The position numbers were made by a program, and so were the translations under genes. Positions 8,011-17,477 of a DNA stretch of 64,000 nt are shown here, one piece after another. Below the pieces are notes generated by a model, which was not told where the DNA came from, did no database searches, and worked only from the letters and a program-made list of their open reading frames with translations. The stretch covers positions 2,232,001-2,296,000 of the forward strand of contig NZ_CP018016.1 of assembly GCF_000280495.2 (NCBI RefSeq), given 5' to 3'. Numbering within the stretch: position 1 is the stretch's first letter; every line of letters starts with the position of its first letter. This DNA comes from Kosakonia radicincitans DSM 16656. Its GTDB lineage: Bacteria; Pseudomonadota; Gammaproteobacteria; Enterobacterales; Enterobacteriaceae.

Positions 8011-8573
8011 CCGGCGAAGTGGCTCCACAGGATCTGTGTGCCAATGCCAATCAGCACAATACCGCCAAGAATTTCGGCCCGTTTGCCCAGCAGTGGGCCG
8101 ATAAAACGACCAACCATCATCCCGAGCGTCGACATAATCAGCGTTGCACAACCAATCGCCAGCGCGGTGGCGATAATATTAACCTGCAGGAAAGCCAGAC
8201 CGACGCCCACAGCCATTGCGTCCAGACTGGTGGCAATGGCTGTCGTGACCAGCAGCCAGAAACCATGACGATGCGGCGTTTCCACTTCGCAACCGTCATC
8301 GCCGCGCACGCCTTCAATAATCATGCGCCCGCCAAGAAACACCAGCAGCACAAACGCGACCCAGTGATTCCACTCCAGCACAAACTGGGTTGCCAGCATA
8401 CCGAGGCCCCAGCCGATGAGCGGCGTCAGCGTTTCAATGGCGCCGAAAATAAGACCCGTGCGCAGAGCTTCAGAGAATTTAGGTTTATGCAGCGTCGCGC
8501 CTTTGCCGATGGAAGCAGCAAAAGCATCCATGGACATGCCAAAAGCGAGAAGAAGAGTGGCGGAGAGATTCAT
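8007..8573 (-). CDS. mntP: Manganese efflux pump MntP
   Basis: This 188-residue protein has the same length as E. coli MntP (YebN). It exports Mn2+ across the inner membrane. Six hydrophobic segments are arranged as two related halves, each with the conserved membrane Asp motif ([12 protein letters not shown] and [13 protein letters not shown]). The leader carries the Mn2+-sensing yybP-ykoY riboswitch. Together with MntR control this is expected to turn expression on when Mn2+ is high. Confidence 0.97.
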   Translation of the reverse strand: MNLSATLLLAFGMSMDAFAASIGKGATLHKPKFSEALRTGLIFGAIETLTPLIGWGLGMLATQFVLEWNHWVAFVLLVFLGGRMIIEGVRGDDGCEVETPHRHGFWLLVTTAIATSLDAMAVGVGLAFLQVNIIATALAIGCATLIMSTLGMMVGRFIGPLLGKRAEILGGIVLIGIGTQILWSHFAG

Positions 8574-8599
8574 CGTGACGTCCTGACCGGGAATTCCAT

Positions 8600-8757
8600 A
8601 AACACATCACTGCCCCCAGTAAACAGCAGTTAATGTGCCAATGGTCTCGCCTGACTGAAAAAGACTCAGTCCGTACGCGCCACGTTTTGCAACGAGTATG
8701 TTGACACGTACATTTCCGGATAAGCGGAAATCGGCTACTCCCCAACGACGGACGAAC
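8600..8757 (-). promoter_or_regulatory. yybP-ykoY family Mn2+ riboswitch in the mntP leader
   Basis: Read on the minus strand, this 5' leader contains the family's hallmark segments. GGGGAGTAGCCGA (8743-8731) opens the first conserved helix. GCGAGACCATTGGCA (8650-8636) supplies the GAGACC loop partner. An expression platform with a GC-rich element follows just ahead of the mntP start at 8573. E. coli mntP has the same riboswitch. The exact ends are estimated. Confidence 0.85.
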
Positions 8758-8951
8758 CTTAACATATTTTGAGAATATAAAACAACAACCGAAAAATATA
8801 ATTCCGGTAACTAGTTGATAACGATTTGCATTTAGATTTATAGGTGAAAATAACGTTAATAAATATAAGTAAATTTTCACCTGAATATAGCAATGGCTAT
8901 AAAATAGCTTATTTTTTATGCGGGTAAATATAGATTTTGCTATATCTTAAC
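8758..8951. other. A/T-rich gap between yobD and the mntP leader
   Basis: This very A/T-rich spacer lies between the end of yobD and the riboswitch leader and presumably holds the mntP promoter. No gene was seen in it. Confidence 0.4.
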
Positions 8952-9410
8952 TTATTGAGTATTAACGATAACCTTATAGATTTTCTCAAGGTCGTCGATA
9001 TTTCGCACGCGGATAAGCAAGCGTCGCTGTTCTAATTGCATGACCAACACACCATCTTCCGATAAATTCATCTCTTTAATACGGTTATATTCGATCCAGG
9101 CATTGGCAAAGAAAAAGCCGCACTCTTTAAAGATGATTTTCGGTGAGCGGATCCAAAAAAGATAAATACCGAGCAATGCCAGCGCAGATAATAACCACAA
9201 CGTTAAAGAGGAACCGCCATTAATCGTGTTGTTATAGATCAGGATCGCCAGCAAGCCGACGAAAATAGCGCCATCAGTGCGGCTTCTGCGTAGCAGGGGA
9301 ACGGTCAGCAGCGATGTGCCCTGACGACGTGGCATAACGAATTCGTCATAGATGGCGAAAGCAAACAGGGCGGCGACAAACGCCAGCAGAACGCTATCCG
9401 TAACAGTCAT
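8952..9410 (-). CDS. yobD: Inner-membrane protein YobD (DUF986)
   Basis: This 152-residue protein matches E. coli YobD in length and sequence. Three hydrophobic segments lie in the N-terminal two-thirds (about residues 6-25, 45-62 and 70-88). They are followed by a soluble tail (from [20 protein letters not shown]) that resembles a small PH-like beta domain. Function is unknown. It lies downstream of manXYZ in the same orientation, separated from it by a terminator hairpin. Confidence 0.92.
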   Translation of the reverse strand: MTVTDSVLLAFVAALFAFAIYDEFVMPRRQGTSLLTVPLLRRSRTDGAIFVGLLAILIYNNTINGGSSLTLWLLSALALLGIYLFWIRSPKIIFKECGFFFANAWIEYNRIKEMNLSEDGVLVMQLEQRRLLIRVRNIDDLEKIYKVIVNTQ

Positions 9411-9422
9411 TGTTCCTCCTTA

Positions 9423-9453
9423 AATAAAAACCGGGGGCGGTAAGCCCCCGGTT
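9423..9453 (-). terminator. Intrinsic terminator after manXYZ
   Basis: On the minus strand, AACCGGGGGC / GCCCCCGGTT forms a 10-bp stem followed by TTTTTATTT. It lies between manZ and yobD, ending or attenuating the PTS operon. Confidence 0.88.
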
Positions 9454-9466
9454 AACACATACCCGG

Positions 9467-10318
9467 TTACAGGCCCAACAGGCCAATCGCGTAACCTACA
9501 ATCCCGATGATAAAGAACCCGACGATAATCCACAGCGGGTTTACTTTCTTACGCAGCAGCCACATACAGGCGAAGGTTAACAGCAGAGGCACCAGACCCG
9601 GCATCAACTGGTCGAGAATGGTCTGTACAGTAGTCACCGTCGTTTTACCGGTCTGGTCGGTGATCTGCGATACAACCATTGGAATGTTAACGTGTGTCCA
9701 CTTGTTCACCAGGGCGCCCATGACAAACAGGCCGAGGATTGACGCCCCCTCGGTCAGTTTCTGCAGGAAGCCGCCACCCATATCTTTAACGATGTCGATA
9801 CCTTTACGGTAACCGTACGCCACGCCGTAATAGCGTGTCGCCAGGCGGACAATATTAAAGAGGACAAAAAACAGCAATGGCCCGAGCAGGCTGCCGCTCA
9901 TGGCAATACCCGCGCCCAGTGCCGCAAATACCGGACGTACGGTTCCCCAGAAGATCGGGTCGCCCACACCGGCCAGCGGCCCCATCAGACCCACTTTAAT
10001 ACCGTTGATCGCACCATCGTCGATCTCCGCGCCGTTAGCACGCTGCTCTTCCATTGCCAGCGTAACGCCGAGTACCGGCGCGGCCACGTACGGATGGGTG
10101 TTGAAGAATTCGAGGTGACGCTTAATTGCCTGGCGGCGCGCTTCGTTATTTTCAGGGTAAAGGCGTTTAATAGCCGGTACCATTGAGAAACAGAAGCCCA
10201 GCGCCTGCATACGTTCGAAGTTCCATGAACCCTGGAACAGGTTAGAACGAATGAACACACCACGAATGTCACTCTGGGTGAGTTTTTTCTCAGTCGGAGT
10301 TTTAGTCATATCAACCAT
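9467..10318 (-). CDS. manZ: Mannose-family PTS membrane subunit EIID (ManZ)
   Basis: This 283-residue protein matches E. coli ManZ. With ManY it forms the membrane channel of the broad-specificity mannose/glucose/glucosamine phosphotransferase. The EIID motif GIKVGLMGPLAGVGDP (about residues 110-125) is present, and the C-terminus is hydrophobic (LLLTFACMWLL, WIIVGFFIIGIVGYAIGLLGL). The start at 10318 (MVDMTKT) is preferred to the GTG 9 bases upstream because AGGTG lies about 6 bases before it and the length then equals E. coli's. It lies 12 bases after manY. Confidence 0.96.
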   Translation of the reverse strand: MVDMTKTPTEKKLTQSDIRGVFIRSNLFQGSWNFERMQALGFCFSMVPAIKRLYPENNEARRQAIKRHLEFFNTHPYVAAPVLGVTLAMEEQRANGAEIDDGAINGIKVGLMGPLAGVGDPIFWGTVRPVFAALGAGIAMSGSLLGPLLFFVLFNIVRLATRYYGVAYGYRKGIDIVKDMGGGFLQKLTEGASILGLFVMGALVNKWTHVNIPMVVSQITDQTGKTTVTTVQTILDQLMPGLVPLLLTFACMWLLRKKVNPLWIIVGFFIIGIVGYAIGLLGL

Positions 10319-10330
10319 GTCGTTCACCTG

Positions 10331-11131
10331 TTAATCCAGTTCGTTATCAAGATCGTTATTACCCGCCGCCGGAGCAGGGCCACCTGCGGAGCGGTTATAT
10401 TTCGGGCTGAGCTGAATGTAGAGAATCGCCATTACCGCACCGATAACACCCAGCGCTACCAGGTTGAAGTTGGTAAAGGCGGCGGTTACAAAGCCGAGGT
10501 AGAAGAACGGCATCAGGTAGCCTGCACGCATCATGTTGATGACCATTGCATAACCTACAACCACAATCATGCCGCCGGCGATATTCAGACCGCTGGTCAC
10601 TACTTCAGGAATGGCGTTCAGCATGCTTTGTACTTCACTGGTGCCGACAGAGATGGCGACAATTACCGCCGGAATGGCGATACGCATGGCTTGCAGGAAC
10701 AGGGAAGAGACGTGGATCCACGAGAGCGCGGTCAGGTTGCCGCTTTCAGCCGCCTTATCCGCCGCATGCTGGAAGCCTACGGTGATGGTACGAACGATAA
10801 TGGTCAACACCTGGCCCGCAGCGGCCAGCGGGATGGCCAGCGCGATACCGGCCCCGATGCTCTGATGCCCGCCAATGACCAGAATGGTTGAAATGATGGA
10901 CGCCAGCGCGGCATCGGGGGCAACCGCGGCACCGATGTTCATCCAGCCCAGCGCGATCATTTCCAGGGTACCACCGATGATAATACCCGTTTTCATATCA
11001 CCCAGGACGATACCCACCAGCGTACATGCCACCAACGGACGGTGGAACTGGAATTCGTCCAGTATCGACTCCATACCGGCGATACATGCAACCACGAACA
11101 CCAGCACAATCTGAAGAGTGGTAATCTCCAT
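10331..11131 (-). CDS. manY: Mannose-family PTS membrane subunit EIIC (ManY)
   Basis: This 266-residue protein matches E. coli ManY in length and sequence. It is the multi-spanning EIIC sugar-translocating subunit of the mannose PTS in the inner membrane. It has an N-terminal helix (TLQIVLVFVVACIAG) and the conserved glycine/proline-rich core (GGTLEMIALGWMNIGAAVAPDAA). It is the middle gene of manXYZ. The complex is also a known receptor for some bacteriocins and for lambda DNA entry in E. coli. Confidence 0.97.
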   Translation of the reverse strand: MEITTLQIVLVFVVACIAGMESILDEFQFHRPLVACTLVGIVLGDMKTGIIIGGTLEMIALGWMNIGAAVAPDAALASIISTILVIGGHQSIGAGIALAIPLAAAGQVLTIIVRTITVGFQHAADKAAESGNLTALSWIHVSSLFLQAMRIAIPAVIVAISVGTSEVQSMLNAIPEVVTSGLNIAGGMIVVVGYAMVINMMRAGYLMPFFYLGFVTAAFTNFNLVALGVIGAVMAILYIQLSPKYNRSAGGPAPAAGNNDLDNELD

Positions 11132-11194
11132 TGTACTTCTCCTATAGCTAAATCAGACGTAAGTGTGAAAACTGAGTTAATCAGGCCGCCGCGG

Positions 11195-12163
11195 TTAGTT
11201 CGCCACTTTGCTGATCAAATCCATCATTTTCAGTTTCGGATCGTTTGAAACTTTACGGACTTCCAGTTCGATGCCGCGTTCGTTCAGTTTTTTAAATGCT
11301 GCGATATCTTTCTCATCGACCGAAACAGCGTTGTTCACCTGGGTTTTGCCCTGGCGATACGCCATACCGCCAATATTGACGCTGGTGATTTTCACACCGC
11401 CTTCAACAACGCGTTCCACATCGGTCGGGTTAGTGAATAACAACATGACGCGTTGACCCGCATATTTTGGGTTGTTGTAGACGCGCAGCATTTTTGCGAC
11501 ATCCACGACATGCGCAGTTACGCCGGGAGGGGCAACCTGGGTTAACAGGGTCTTACGTACGGTATCCGCTGCCACTTCATCACTGACGACGATAATGCGC
11601 GTGACGTTGGTCTCTTTGGTCCAGCGAGTTGCCACCTGGCCGTGGATCAGACGGTCATCGATGCGCGCAAGGCCGATAACCATGTAATCATTCGGACCCA
11701 TTGGCTTCGCAGGCGCTGCTGCTTTTGCCGCCGCAGGAGCAGAAGCAGGAGTCGGTTTTTCAACAGGTTGCGCTTTCAGGGCTTTCACCCCCTCACGTCC
11801 TGTTTCGACGGCTAACGCCACCAGTTCGTCGAAGGTCGGGTTATCGTCCCTGGCCATCAGTGTTTCCACCAGCATCGGAACGTTTACGCCGGCAATGACT
11901 TCGTAATGCTCTTTATCGACGACAATACGGCTGGCAGCGTTAAACGGACTACCGCCCCATGTATCGACGAGAAATAGCACGCCTTTGCTGGTTTCCAGTT
12001 TCTCCAGTTGCGCGTTGTATTTTTCGATTAACGTTTCCGCATTTTCACCGGGAACGAAATCAATCCAACCGACGTTATCCTGCTCGCCCAGCAGCATTTC
12101 GGCGGTTTTCAGCAGTTGTTCCGCGGCCCAACCATGTGTGCCTATAACAATAGCAATGGTCAC
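11195..12163 (-). CDS. manX: Mannose-family PTS cytoplasmic EIIAB (ManX)
   Basis: This 322-residue fused EIIA-EIIB component carries phosphate from HPr to the incoming sugar. The EIIA domain (residues 1-130) has the phospho-His in VIGTHGWAAE (His10). An Ala/Pro-rich linker (about 135-158) leads to the EIIB domain (about 160-322), whose phospho-His is in RIDDRLIHGQ. The start is GTG with AGGAGG about 8 bases upstream. In E. coli the manX mRNA is a target of the SgrS small RNA, and the operon is controlled by CRP and Mlc. Possible operators lie upstream. Confidence 0.97.
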   Translation of the reverse strand: MTIAIVIGTHGWAAEQLLKTAEMLLGEQDNVGWIDFVPGENAETLIEKYNAQLEKLETSKGVLFLVDTWGGSPFNAASRIVVDKEHYEVIAGVNVPMLVETLMARDDNPTFDELVALAVETGREGVKALKAQPVEKPTPASAPAAAKAAAPAKPMGPNDYMVIGLARIDDRLIHGQVATRWTKETNVTRIIVVSDEVAADTVRKTLLTQVAPPGVTAHVVDVAKMLRVYNNPKYAGQRVMLLFTNPTDVERVVEGGVKITSVNIGGMAYRQGKTQVNNAVSVDEKDIAAFKKLNERGIELEVRKVSNDPKLKMMDLISKVAN

Positions 12164-12350
12164 TTGCTACCTCCTTCTTCTTGTCGTTAACACACCGTTA
12201 ATAGGTGTATTGTGGAATCTGTCCCGGTAAACCGAATCGATTCAGATATAAGGGTTAAAGCAAAAGACTAATTTCCGTCGTGAATTATTTTAGATAGTGA
12301 AAAAATAATTTATGTGATGAAGATCCGTAATTTAGGTTTCGCGTTGATGA

Positions 12351-12370
12351 AATTTCGGAGCGCAAAATAT
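12351..12370 (-). promoter_or_regulatory. Possible Mlc/NagC-type operator upstream of manX
   Basis: AATTTCGGAGCGCAAAATAT has the imperfect palindromic form (TTTCG-N3-CGCAAA) seen in Mlc/NagC operators. A half CRP-like site (TGTGAT) lies nearby at about 12313. The 312-base interval 12164-12475 is otherwise A/T-rich and gene-free, and is expected to contain the divergent manX and yoaE promoters. Confidence 0.35.
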
Positions 12371-12475
12371 CCACATAATTTGCAAAGTCTGGTAAATCTT
12401 TGCCAACAATAAATGCTCTCTGTTATGTTTACCGTTCGTTTAATTAGTCAGGAGTAAAGGGCCGTAGCCCACCGT

Positions 12476-12634
12476 ATGGACCGTCACCGACGTCAGTTCA
12501 CCTTAAGGCCTTTCAGTGCCGCGCATTCCGGCGTTTTCCGCCACTTTCCTAATATGTTCAATGCCATCATGCCTGTGCATACTCGCACATCATTGAGTCA
12601 CGTTTGTTGCAGGAGCCTGTCATGGAATTCTTAA
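12476..12634 (+). CDS. Candidate upstream small ORF overlapping the start of yoaE
   Basis: An open frame from ATG 12476 to TAA 12632-12634 encodes 52 residues ([19 protein letters not shown]..., ending CCRSLSWNS). It overlaps the first 13 bases of yoaE in another frame. An in-frame stop just upstream (12455) limits the start. There is no strong Shine-Dalgarno for the ATG. I recall a translated upstream ORF, yoaL, preceding and overlapping yoaE in E. coli, and this would be its counterpart. The composition is basic and not membrane-like, so a leader/coupling role is more likely than a structural one. Translation is unproven. Confidence 0.4.
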   Translation: MDRHRRQFTLRPFSAAHSGVFRHFPNMFNAIMPVHTRTSLSHVCCRSLSWNS

Positions 12635-14181
12635 TGGATCCCTCGATATGGGCGGGATTGTTAACGCTGGTTGTTCTGGAAATCGTACTGGGTATTGATA
12701 ACCTGGTGTTTATTGCCATCCTTGCCGACAAACTACCGCCCAAACAGCGTGATAAAGCACGCCTGCTCGGTTTGTCGCTCGCGCTGGTAATGCGCCTTGG
12801 CCTGTTGTCGCTGATCTCATGGATGGTGACCCTGACCCAACCGCTTTTCTCGGTGGGCAGTTTCAACTTCTCCGGCCGCGATTTGATCATGCTTTTTGGT
12901 GGTGTGTTCCTGCTGTTCAAAGCTACAACGGAGCTGCATGAACGGCTGGAAAACCGCGAACATGATGGCGGGCACGGAAAAGGCTATGCCAGTTTCTGGG
13001 TGGTGGTCCTGCAAATTGTTATTCTTGATGCCGTTTTCTCGCTGGATGCTGTTATCACCGCTGTTGGTATGGTGAACCATTTGCCGGTTATGATGGCGGC
13101 AGTTATTATCGCGATGGCGGTGATGCTGCTGGCATCGAAACCGCTAACGCGTTTTGTTAACCAACATCCGACGGTCGTCGTGCTCTGTCTGAGCTTCTTG
13201 CTGATGATCGGCCTGAGTCTGGTGGCCGAAGGCTTTGGTTTCCATATTCCGAAAGGCTATTTGTACGCCGCGATTGGTTTCTCCATCATCATTGAGTTTT
13301 TCAACCAGGTTGCCCGACGTAACTTTATTCGCCATCAGTCGAATTTACCGCTGCGTGCGCGTACAGCCGATGCCATTTTGCGTCTGATGGGCGGTCGTCG
13401 CCAGGCAAGCCCGCAAATCGAAACCGATAGCCAGGCCACGGTGCCGGTGCCGGAAGGCGCATTTGCTGAAGAAGAACGTTATATGATAAACGGCGTGTTG
13501 ACGCTGGCGTCCCGTTCGCTGCGCAGTATCATGACGCCGCGTGGTGATATCAGTTGGGTGGATGCCAACCTGAGTGTTGATCAGATCCGTCAGCAACTGC
13601 TCTCGTCACCGCACAGCCTGTTCCCGGTATGTCGTGGCGAGCTGGATGAAGTCATCGGTATTGTTCGCGCGAAAGAGATGCTGGTGGCGCTGGAAGAGGG
13701 GGCTGATGTCGCCGCTATCGCTGCGGCCAGCCCGGCAATTGTGGTGCCGGAAACGCTGGATCCTATCAAACTGCTGGCGGTGTTGCGCCGGGCGCGCGGC
13801 AGCTTTGTGATTGTAACGAACGAGTTTGGTATGGTGCAGGGGTTGGTCACGCCGCTGGACGTGCTGGAAGCGATTGCCGGTGAGTTCCCTGATGCGGATG
13901 AAACGCCGGAAATCGTGGCTGATGGCGACGGTTGGTTGGTGAAAGGCACCACCGATTTGCATGCGTTACAGCATACGCTCGGCATTGATAACCTGGTCAA
14001 TGACGACGAGGATGTTGCGACAGTGGCCGGTCTGGTTATCTCCGCCAAAGGGCAAATCCCTCCGGCGGGCGAAGTGCTGGAAATCGCGCCGTTACACATT
14101 ACCGTCATCGAAGCCAACGACTATCGTGTGGATCTGGTACGCATTGTTAAAGAGCAGCCAGAACACGACGAAGAGGAGTGA
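12622..14181 (+). CDS. yoaE: TerC-family membrane protein with CBS and CorC/HlyC domains (YoaE)
   Basis: This 519-residue protein matches E. coli YoaE (518). The N-terminal half is a TerC-like integral membrane domain of about seven helices with conserved acidic motifs ([11 protein letters not shown] and [16 protein letters not shown]). Two CBS domains follow (about residues 300-420; [29 protein letters not shown]), then a CorC/HlyC transporter-associated domain at the C-terminus. The family is linked to metal handling; recent work on TerC proteins points to Mn2+ export, which is inference here. The ATG at 12622 is chosen over an in-frame TTG at 12604 because AGGAG sits 6 bases upstream. Confidence 0.94.
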   Translation: MEFLMDPSIWAGLLTLVVLEIVLGIDNLVFIAILADKLPPKQRDKARLLGLSLALVMRLGLLSLISWMVTLTQPLFSVGSFNFSGRDLIMLFGGVFLLFKATTELHERLENREHDGGHGKGYASFWVVVLQIVILDAVFSLDAVITAVGMVNHLPVMMAAVIIAMAVMLLASKPLTRFVNQHPTVVVLCLSFLLMIGLSLVAEGFGFHIPKGYLYAAIGFSIIIEFFNQVARRNFIRHQSNLPLRARTADAILRLMGGRRQASPQIETDSQATVPVPEGAFAEEERYMINGVLTLASRSLRSIMTPRGDISWVDANLSVDQIRQQLLSSPHSLFPVCRGELDEVIGIVRAKEMLVALEEGADVAAIAAASPAIVVPETLDPIKLLAVLRRARGSFVIVTNEFGMVQGLVTPLDVLEAIAGEFPDADETPEIVADGDGWLVKGTTDLHALQHTLGIDNLVNDDEDVATVAGLVISAKGQIPPAGEVLEIAPLHITVIEANDYRVDLVRIVKEQPEHDEEE

Positions 14182-14184
14182 TCC

Positions 14185-15783
14185 TCAGCCCGGCGTGAAA
14201 GGCAAAGCATGACCGTTTTGCCGCGTTGATGGGGTCTCCCTGTGCCCCGCCAGCCACGCCGGGAATGCCTTGATGGGCATTGGCTCGGCGTAGAGAAAAC
14301 CCTGCAAGGTATTTACCCCCTGCTGCCGCAGATGCTGCGCCTGTAGCGGGGTTTCAACCCCTTCGGCCACCAGTTCAATATTCAGTCTCTGCCCTAACGC
14401 GATGATCATATCGGTGACCATCGAATTAATGGCATCGGTACCGATGGTTTTGGTGAAGGATTTATCAATTTTCAGCACGTCGGGATGCAACTGTTCCAGC
14501 CAGGCCAACGAGCTGTTGCCAGTGCCAAAATCATCTATCGCAATTTTTACCCCCCGGCGCCGAAGATCCTGCACCATTCGGGAATCCATTTCGAACAAAA
14601 CATCGCGTTCCGTTAGTTCGATAATTAATTGCTGCATCGGATGGTGATTAAACCAGAGCTGATTTAAGTCCCGCAGCAATTCGCCGTTGCGTAAATGGCT
14701 CGGTGCCGCGTTAATACCAATATGGAAATGGACATCGTCGGGGAAAAAATGCAGTTGCTGTTGAATCTCTATCAGTACGTAGCGTGTCAGCGGCGCGATC
14801 AGGTTATGTTCTTCCGCTATCGAAATAAACACTTCCGGCGAGATCCAACCCTGGCGCGGGTTATGCCAGCGCAGCAAGATCTCTACGCCATCACACTCTA
14901 ATGTGCGCGCTTTCAGCAACGGCTGACAGAACAGCTCAAATTCGCGTCCGGCAATCCCCAGGTTGATCTCGCGGGAAAAACTCATGCGGCTGGCGGTCGC
15001 AAACCAGGCGATAAAGCCGGTCAGCAGACTCATCATCAGCGCCAGCGGCAGTTGCGACGGCAGATGCAATAATGCGAGTTTCGCCGCGCCCGGACCGCTC
15101 ACGCTGACGCTGAAAGGGAAATGCGTTGATACGCGCTGGTACGCTCTTTCATCTCCCAGCGGTGGTAAGGTGGTCATGATGCCTTTGCCATGCACCAGAT
15201 GTTTGCCGCTTACGCTCAGCACAGCGTGCGTGATCAGCGGCGCCAGCGGTTCCAGAACTAAATCACTCAGCAGATCGATATTGACCGCTTCAATGACGCC
15301 ATCCTGCCCGTCTTCAGAGGTGGGGTACCACATAATCAATACCGGGCGACCCTTCAGCAATGTCTGGTCTGTCGAGAGCATCAACAGGGGTTCCCGGGTG
15401 GGAAGGAACGGTTGCACCTGTTTTATTGGCACATCGCGGTAGCCAAAAATACTGGAACAATAAAGAATACCGTCTTGGATTAACGCAACAGCACGCACGG
15501 TTTGCAGGCTGGCCGCCTGTTTACGTAATTGCAAATGCACGCTGGCGCAGGGTTGACCAACCAATGGAATCAACGTATGGCTGCCCGCCGCCAGCGGCAG
15601 CAATAATTGATCAAACGTATTTACAGCATGTTGGGTAAACGCGGTTATACGTTGGTGATTTAAATTCCGCTCCGAAATAAAACGGAAAGCCAGGGTAAAA
15701 ATAAGCGCGACAATAGCAACCGACACGGAGACAATAGCGCGCCGCCGTCGATATCGTTTAATGATCCGTTGAGCCGTTTGCAT
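14185..15783 (-). CDS. pdeD: Cyclic-di-GMP phosphodiesterase PdeD (CSS-EAL)
   Basis: This 532-residue protein has the same length as E. coli PdeD (YoaD). One N-terminal membrane helix (about residues 17-37) precedes a periplasmic CSS sensor domain with GQPCASVH and LYCSSIFGY; the paired cysteines respond to periplasmic redox state in this family. A second membrane helix (about 230-255) leads to the cytoplasmic EAL domain (about 265-515). That domain has the active-site segments VEILLRW, ELTERD, IDDFGTGNSSLAWL, LKIDKSF and VAEGVET, as expected for an active enzyme. The start MQTAQRII matches E. coli; 16 further codons upstream are open but unsupported. Confidence 0.94.
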   Translation of the reverse strand: MQTAQRIIKRYRRRRAIVSVSVAIVALIFTLAFRFISERNLNHQRITAFTQHAVNTFDQLLLPLAAGSHTLIPLVGQPCASVHLQLRKQAASLQTVRAVALIQDGILYCSSIFGYRDVPIKQVQPFLPTREPLLMLSTDQTLLKGRPVLIMWYPTSEDGQDGVIEAVNIDLLSDLVLEPLAPLITHAVLSVSGKHLVHGKGIMTTLPPLGDERAYQRVSTHFPFSVSVSGPGAAKLALLHLPSQLPLALMMSLLTGFIAWFATASRMSFSREINLGIAGREFELFCQPLLKARTLECDGVEILLRWHNPRQGWISPEVFISIAEEHNLIAPLTRYVLIEIQQQLHFFPDDVHFHIGINAAPSHLRNGELLRDLNQLWFNHHPMQQLIIELTERDVLFEMDSRMVQDLRRRGVKIAIDDFGTGNSSLAWLEQLHPDVLKIDKSFTKTIGTDAINSMVTDMIIALGQRLNIELVAEGVETPLQAQHLRQQGVNTLQGFLYAEPMPIKAFPAWLAGHRETPSTRQNGHALPFTPG

Positions 15784-15901
15784 GCCATTGTCGCCTGTGA
15801 ACTCCCCGACGTGAAATCCTTGCCAGGACACTGAAAGTGTAGTGGGGAATTAACGCAGCGACGACAAATCGGAGAAATATCATTCCGCTGGCGCAATAGC
15901 G

Positions 15902-15930
15902 CAAAAAAAACGCCGCTCAGTTGAACGGCG
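15902..15930 (-). terminator. Intrinsic terminator after sdaA
   Basis: On the minus strand, CGCCGTT / AGCGGCG with a short loop is followed by eight or more T residues. It lies just after the sdaA stop. Confidence 0.9.
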
Positions 15931-15939
15931 CGGATTTAT

Positions 15940-17304
15940 TTAATCACACTGTACTTTGATGGCCAGACCGCCGCGTGATGTCTCACGGTATTTGGCGTTC
16001 ATATCCTTGCCGGTCTCGTACATCGTTTCTATCACCTTATCGAGGGAGACGCGCGGCGCGCTGGTGCGGCGCATCGCCATCCTGGAGGCGTTGATCGCTT
16101 TCACCGAGGCAATCGCGTTTCGCTCAATACAGGGAACCTGTACTTGCCCGGCTACCGGATCGCAGGTCAGACCAAGGTTATGCTCCATACCGATTTCCGC
16201 CGCCACGCAAACCTGCTCCGGGCTTGCGCCAAGTAGTTCAGCCAGACCCGCCGCTGCCATGGAACAGGCTACGCCAACTTCGCCCTGGCAACCGACTTCC
16301 GCCCCGGAAATGGAGGCGTTCATTTTATAGAGCGTGCCGATGGCACCGGCAGCCAGGAAGTAACGAATGTAGATATCCGGGCTGACGGATTCAATAAAGT
16401 GATCGTAATAGGCCAGCACGGCGGGCACGATACCGCAGGCGCCATTTGTTGGCGCAGTCACCACGCGGCCCCCGGCAGCGTTCTCTTCGTTCACCGCCAG
16501 CGCGAACATGTTCACCCAGTCGACCACGTTCATCGGATCGTGGGAGAGTTTATCGCTGGCGACCAGCAGACGGCGCAGCGCGGAAGCCCGGCGCGGTACG
16601 CGCAGCGGCCCAGGCAGCACGCCTTCGGTGTTCATGCCGCGATCGATACAGGCGCGCATGGTTGCCCAGACGTTACCGAAATAGTCTTCGATCTCTTTTT
16701 TCGAGTGCAGCGCCAGTTCGTTCTGCATCACCATGCCGGAGAGGGACAAGCCCGTCTCTTTGCAATACTCCAGCATCTGAGTGGCGGATTTGAAGGGCCA
16801 GGGCACATTGACGGCGCTGACCGTCTCCTGACCGAAATGCTCTTCATCGACGATAAAACCGCCGCCAATGGAATAGTAGGTTTTGCTGTACACCACATTA
16901 TCGCCATTCCACGCTGAGATGCGCATACCGTTTTCATGCAGCGAGAGGTTATCACTGTGAAAACGCATTCCGTCATCCTGCGGGAAATCCACTTCGTGGC
17001 GGCCCTGCGCCAGCAGCAGACGACCGCGAGTCTCTACGTCGCGGATAAACGTGGGGATAGCGTCGATATCGACGGTGGCAGGCTCATTACCTGCGAGACC
17101 CATAATGATGGCGATATCGGTATGGTGACCTTTCCCGGTGAGGGAAAGTGAGCCGTAAACGTCCACCGCAACGCGAGTAACGCTTTCCAGCAATCCTTTT
17201 TCGACCAGATCATCGACGAACTGCTTCCCGGCCTTCATTGGGCCAACAGTGTGGGAAGATGAGGGGCCAATCCCCACCTTAAACATGTCGAATATACTAA
17301 TCAC
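15940..17304 (-). CDS. sdaA: L-serine deaminase I (SdaA)
   Basis: This 454-residue protein is the same length as E. coli SdaA. It is an iron-sulfur enzyme converting L-serine to pyruvate and ammonia in the cytoplasm. The N-terminal beta domain (MISIFDMFKVGIGPSSSHTVGPM) and the C-terminal catalytic alpha domain are present. The latter has the conserved cysteine-containing segments (PTNGACGIVPAV, GCQGEVGVACSM, LTCDPVAGQVQVPC) that ligate the [4Fe-4S] cluster. The start is GTG with AGGAG upstream, as in E. coli. It has its own promoter region and a strong terminator. Confidence 0.98.
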   Translation of the reverse strand: MISIFDMFKVGIGPSSSHTVGPMKAGKQFVDDLVEKGLLESVTRVAVDVYGSLSLTGKGHHTDIAIIMGLAGNEPATVDIDAIPTFIRDVETRGRLLLAQGRHEVDFPQDDGMRFHSDNLSLHENGMRISAWNGDNVVYSKTYYSIGGGFIVDEEHFGQETVSAVNVPWPFKSATQMLEYCKETGLSLSGMVMQNELALHSKKEIEDYFGNVWATMRACIDRGMNTEGVLPGPLRVPRRASALRRLLVASDKLSHDPMNVVDWVNMFALAVNEENAAGGRVVTAPTNGACGIVPAVLAYYDHFIESVSPDIYIRYFLAAGAIGTLYKMNASISGAEVGCQGEVGVACSMAAAGLAELLGASPEQVCVAAEIGMEHNLGLTCDPVAGQVQVPCIERNAIASVKAINASRMAMRRTSAPRVSLDKVIETMYETGKDMNAKYRETSRGGLAIKVQCD

Positions 17305-17477
17305 ATTAACGCTCCTGACAGGGTTACCGGCGTTCCAGTAACGATGTAATAACTGCGCATAGTGTAAGAGGGATGACAGCCGTCAGCTTAACTATTCACA
17401 TGAATTAAACTAATGGCTAACCCTGATATTACTAATAGCGCGCACGCTGTCACAAAAATGTTATGTGTAAAGTATAG

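Noticed and set aside
7911..8633. A 240-residue plus-strand open frame
   Set aside because: It is antisense to mntP and its riboswitch leader, with Asn/His/Gln-rich nonsense composition.
14185..15783. PdeD has EIL instead of EAL in its signature
   Set aside because: E. coli PdeD has the same substitution as I recall it, and the remaining catalytic motifs are intact, so it is not evidence of inactivity.
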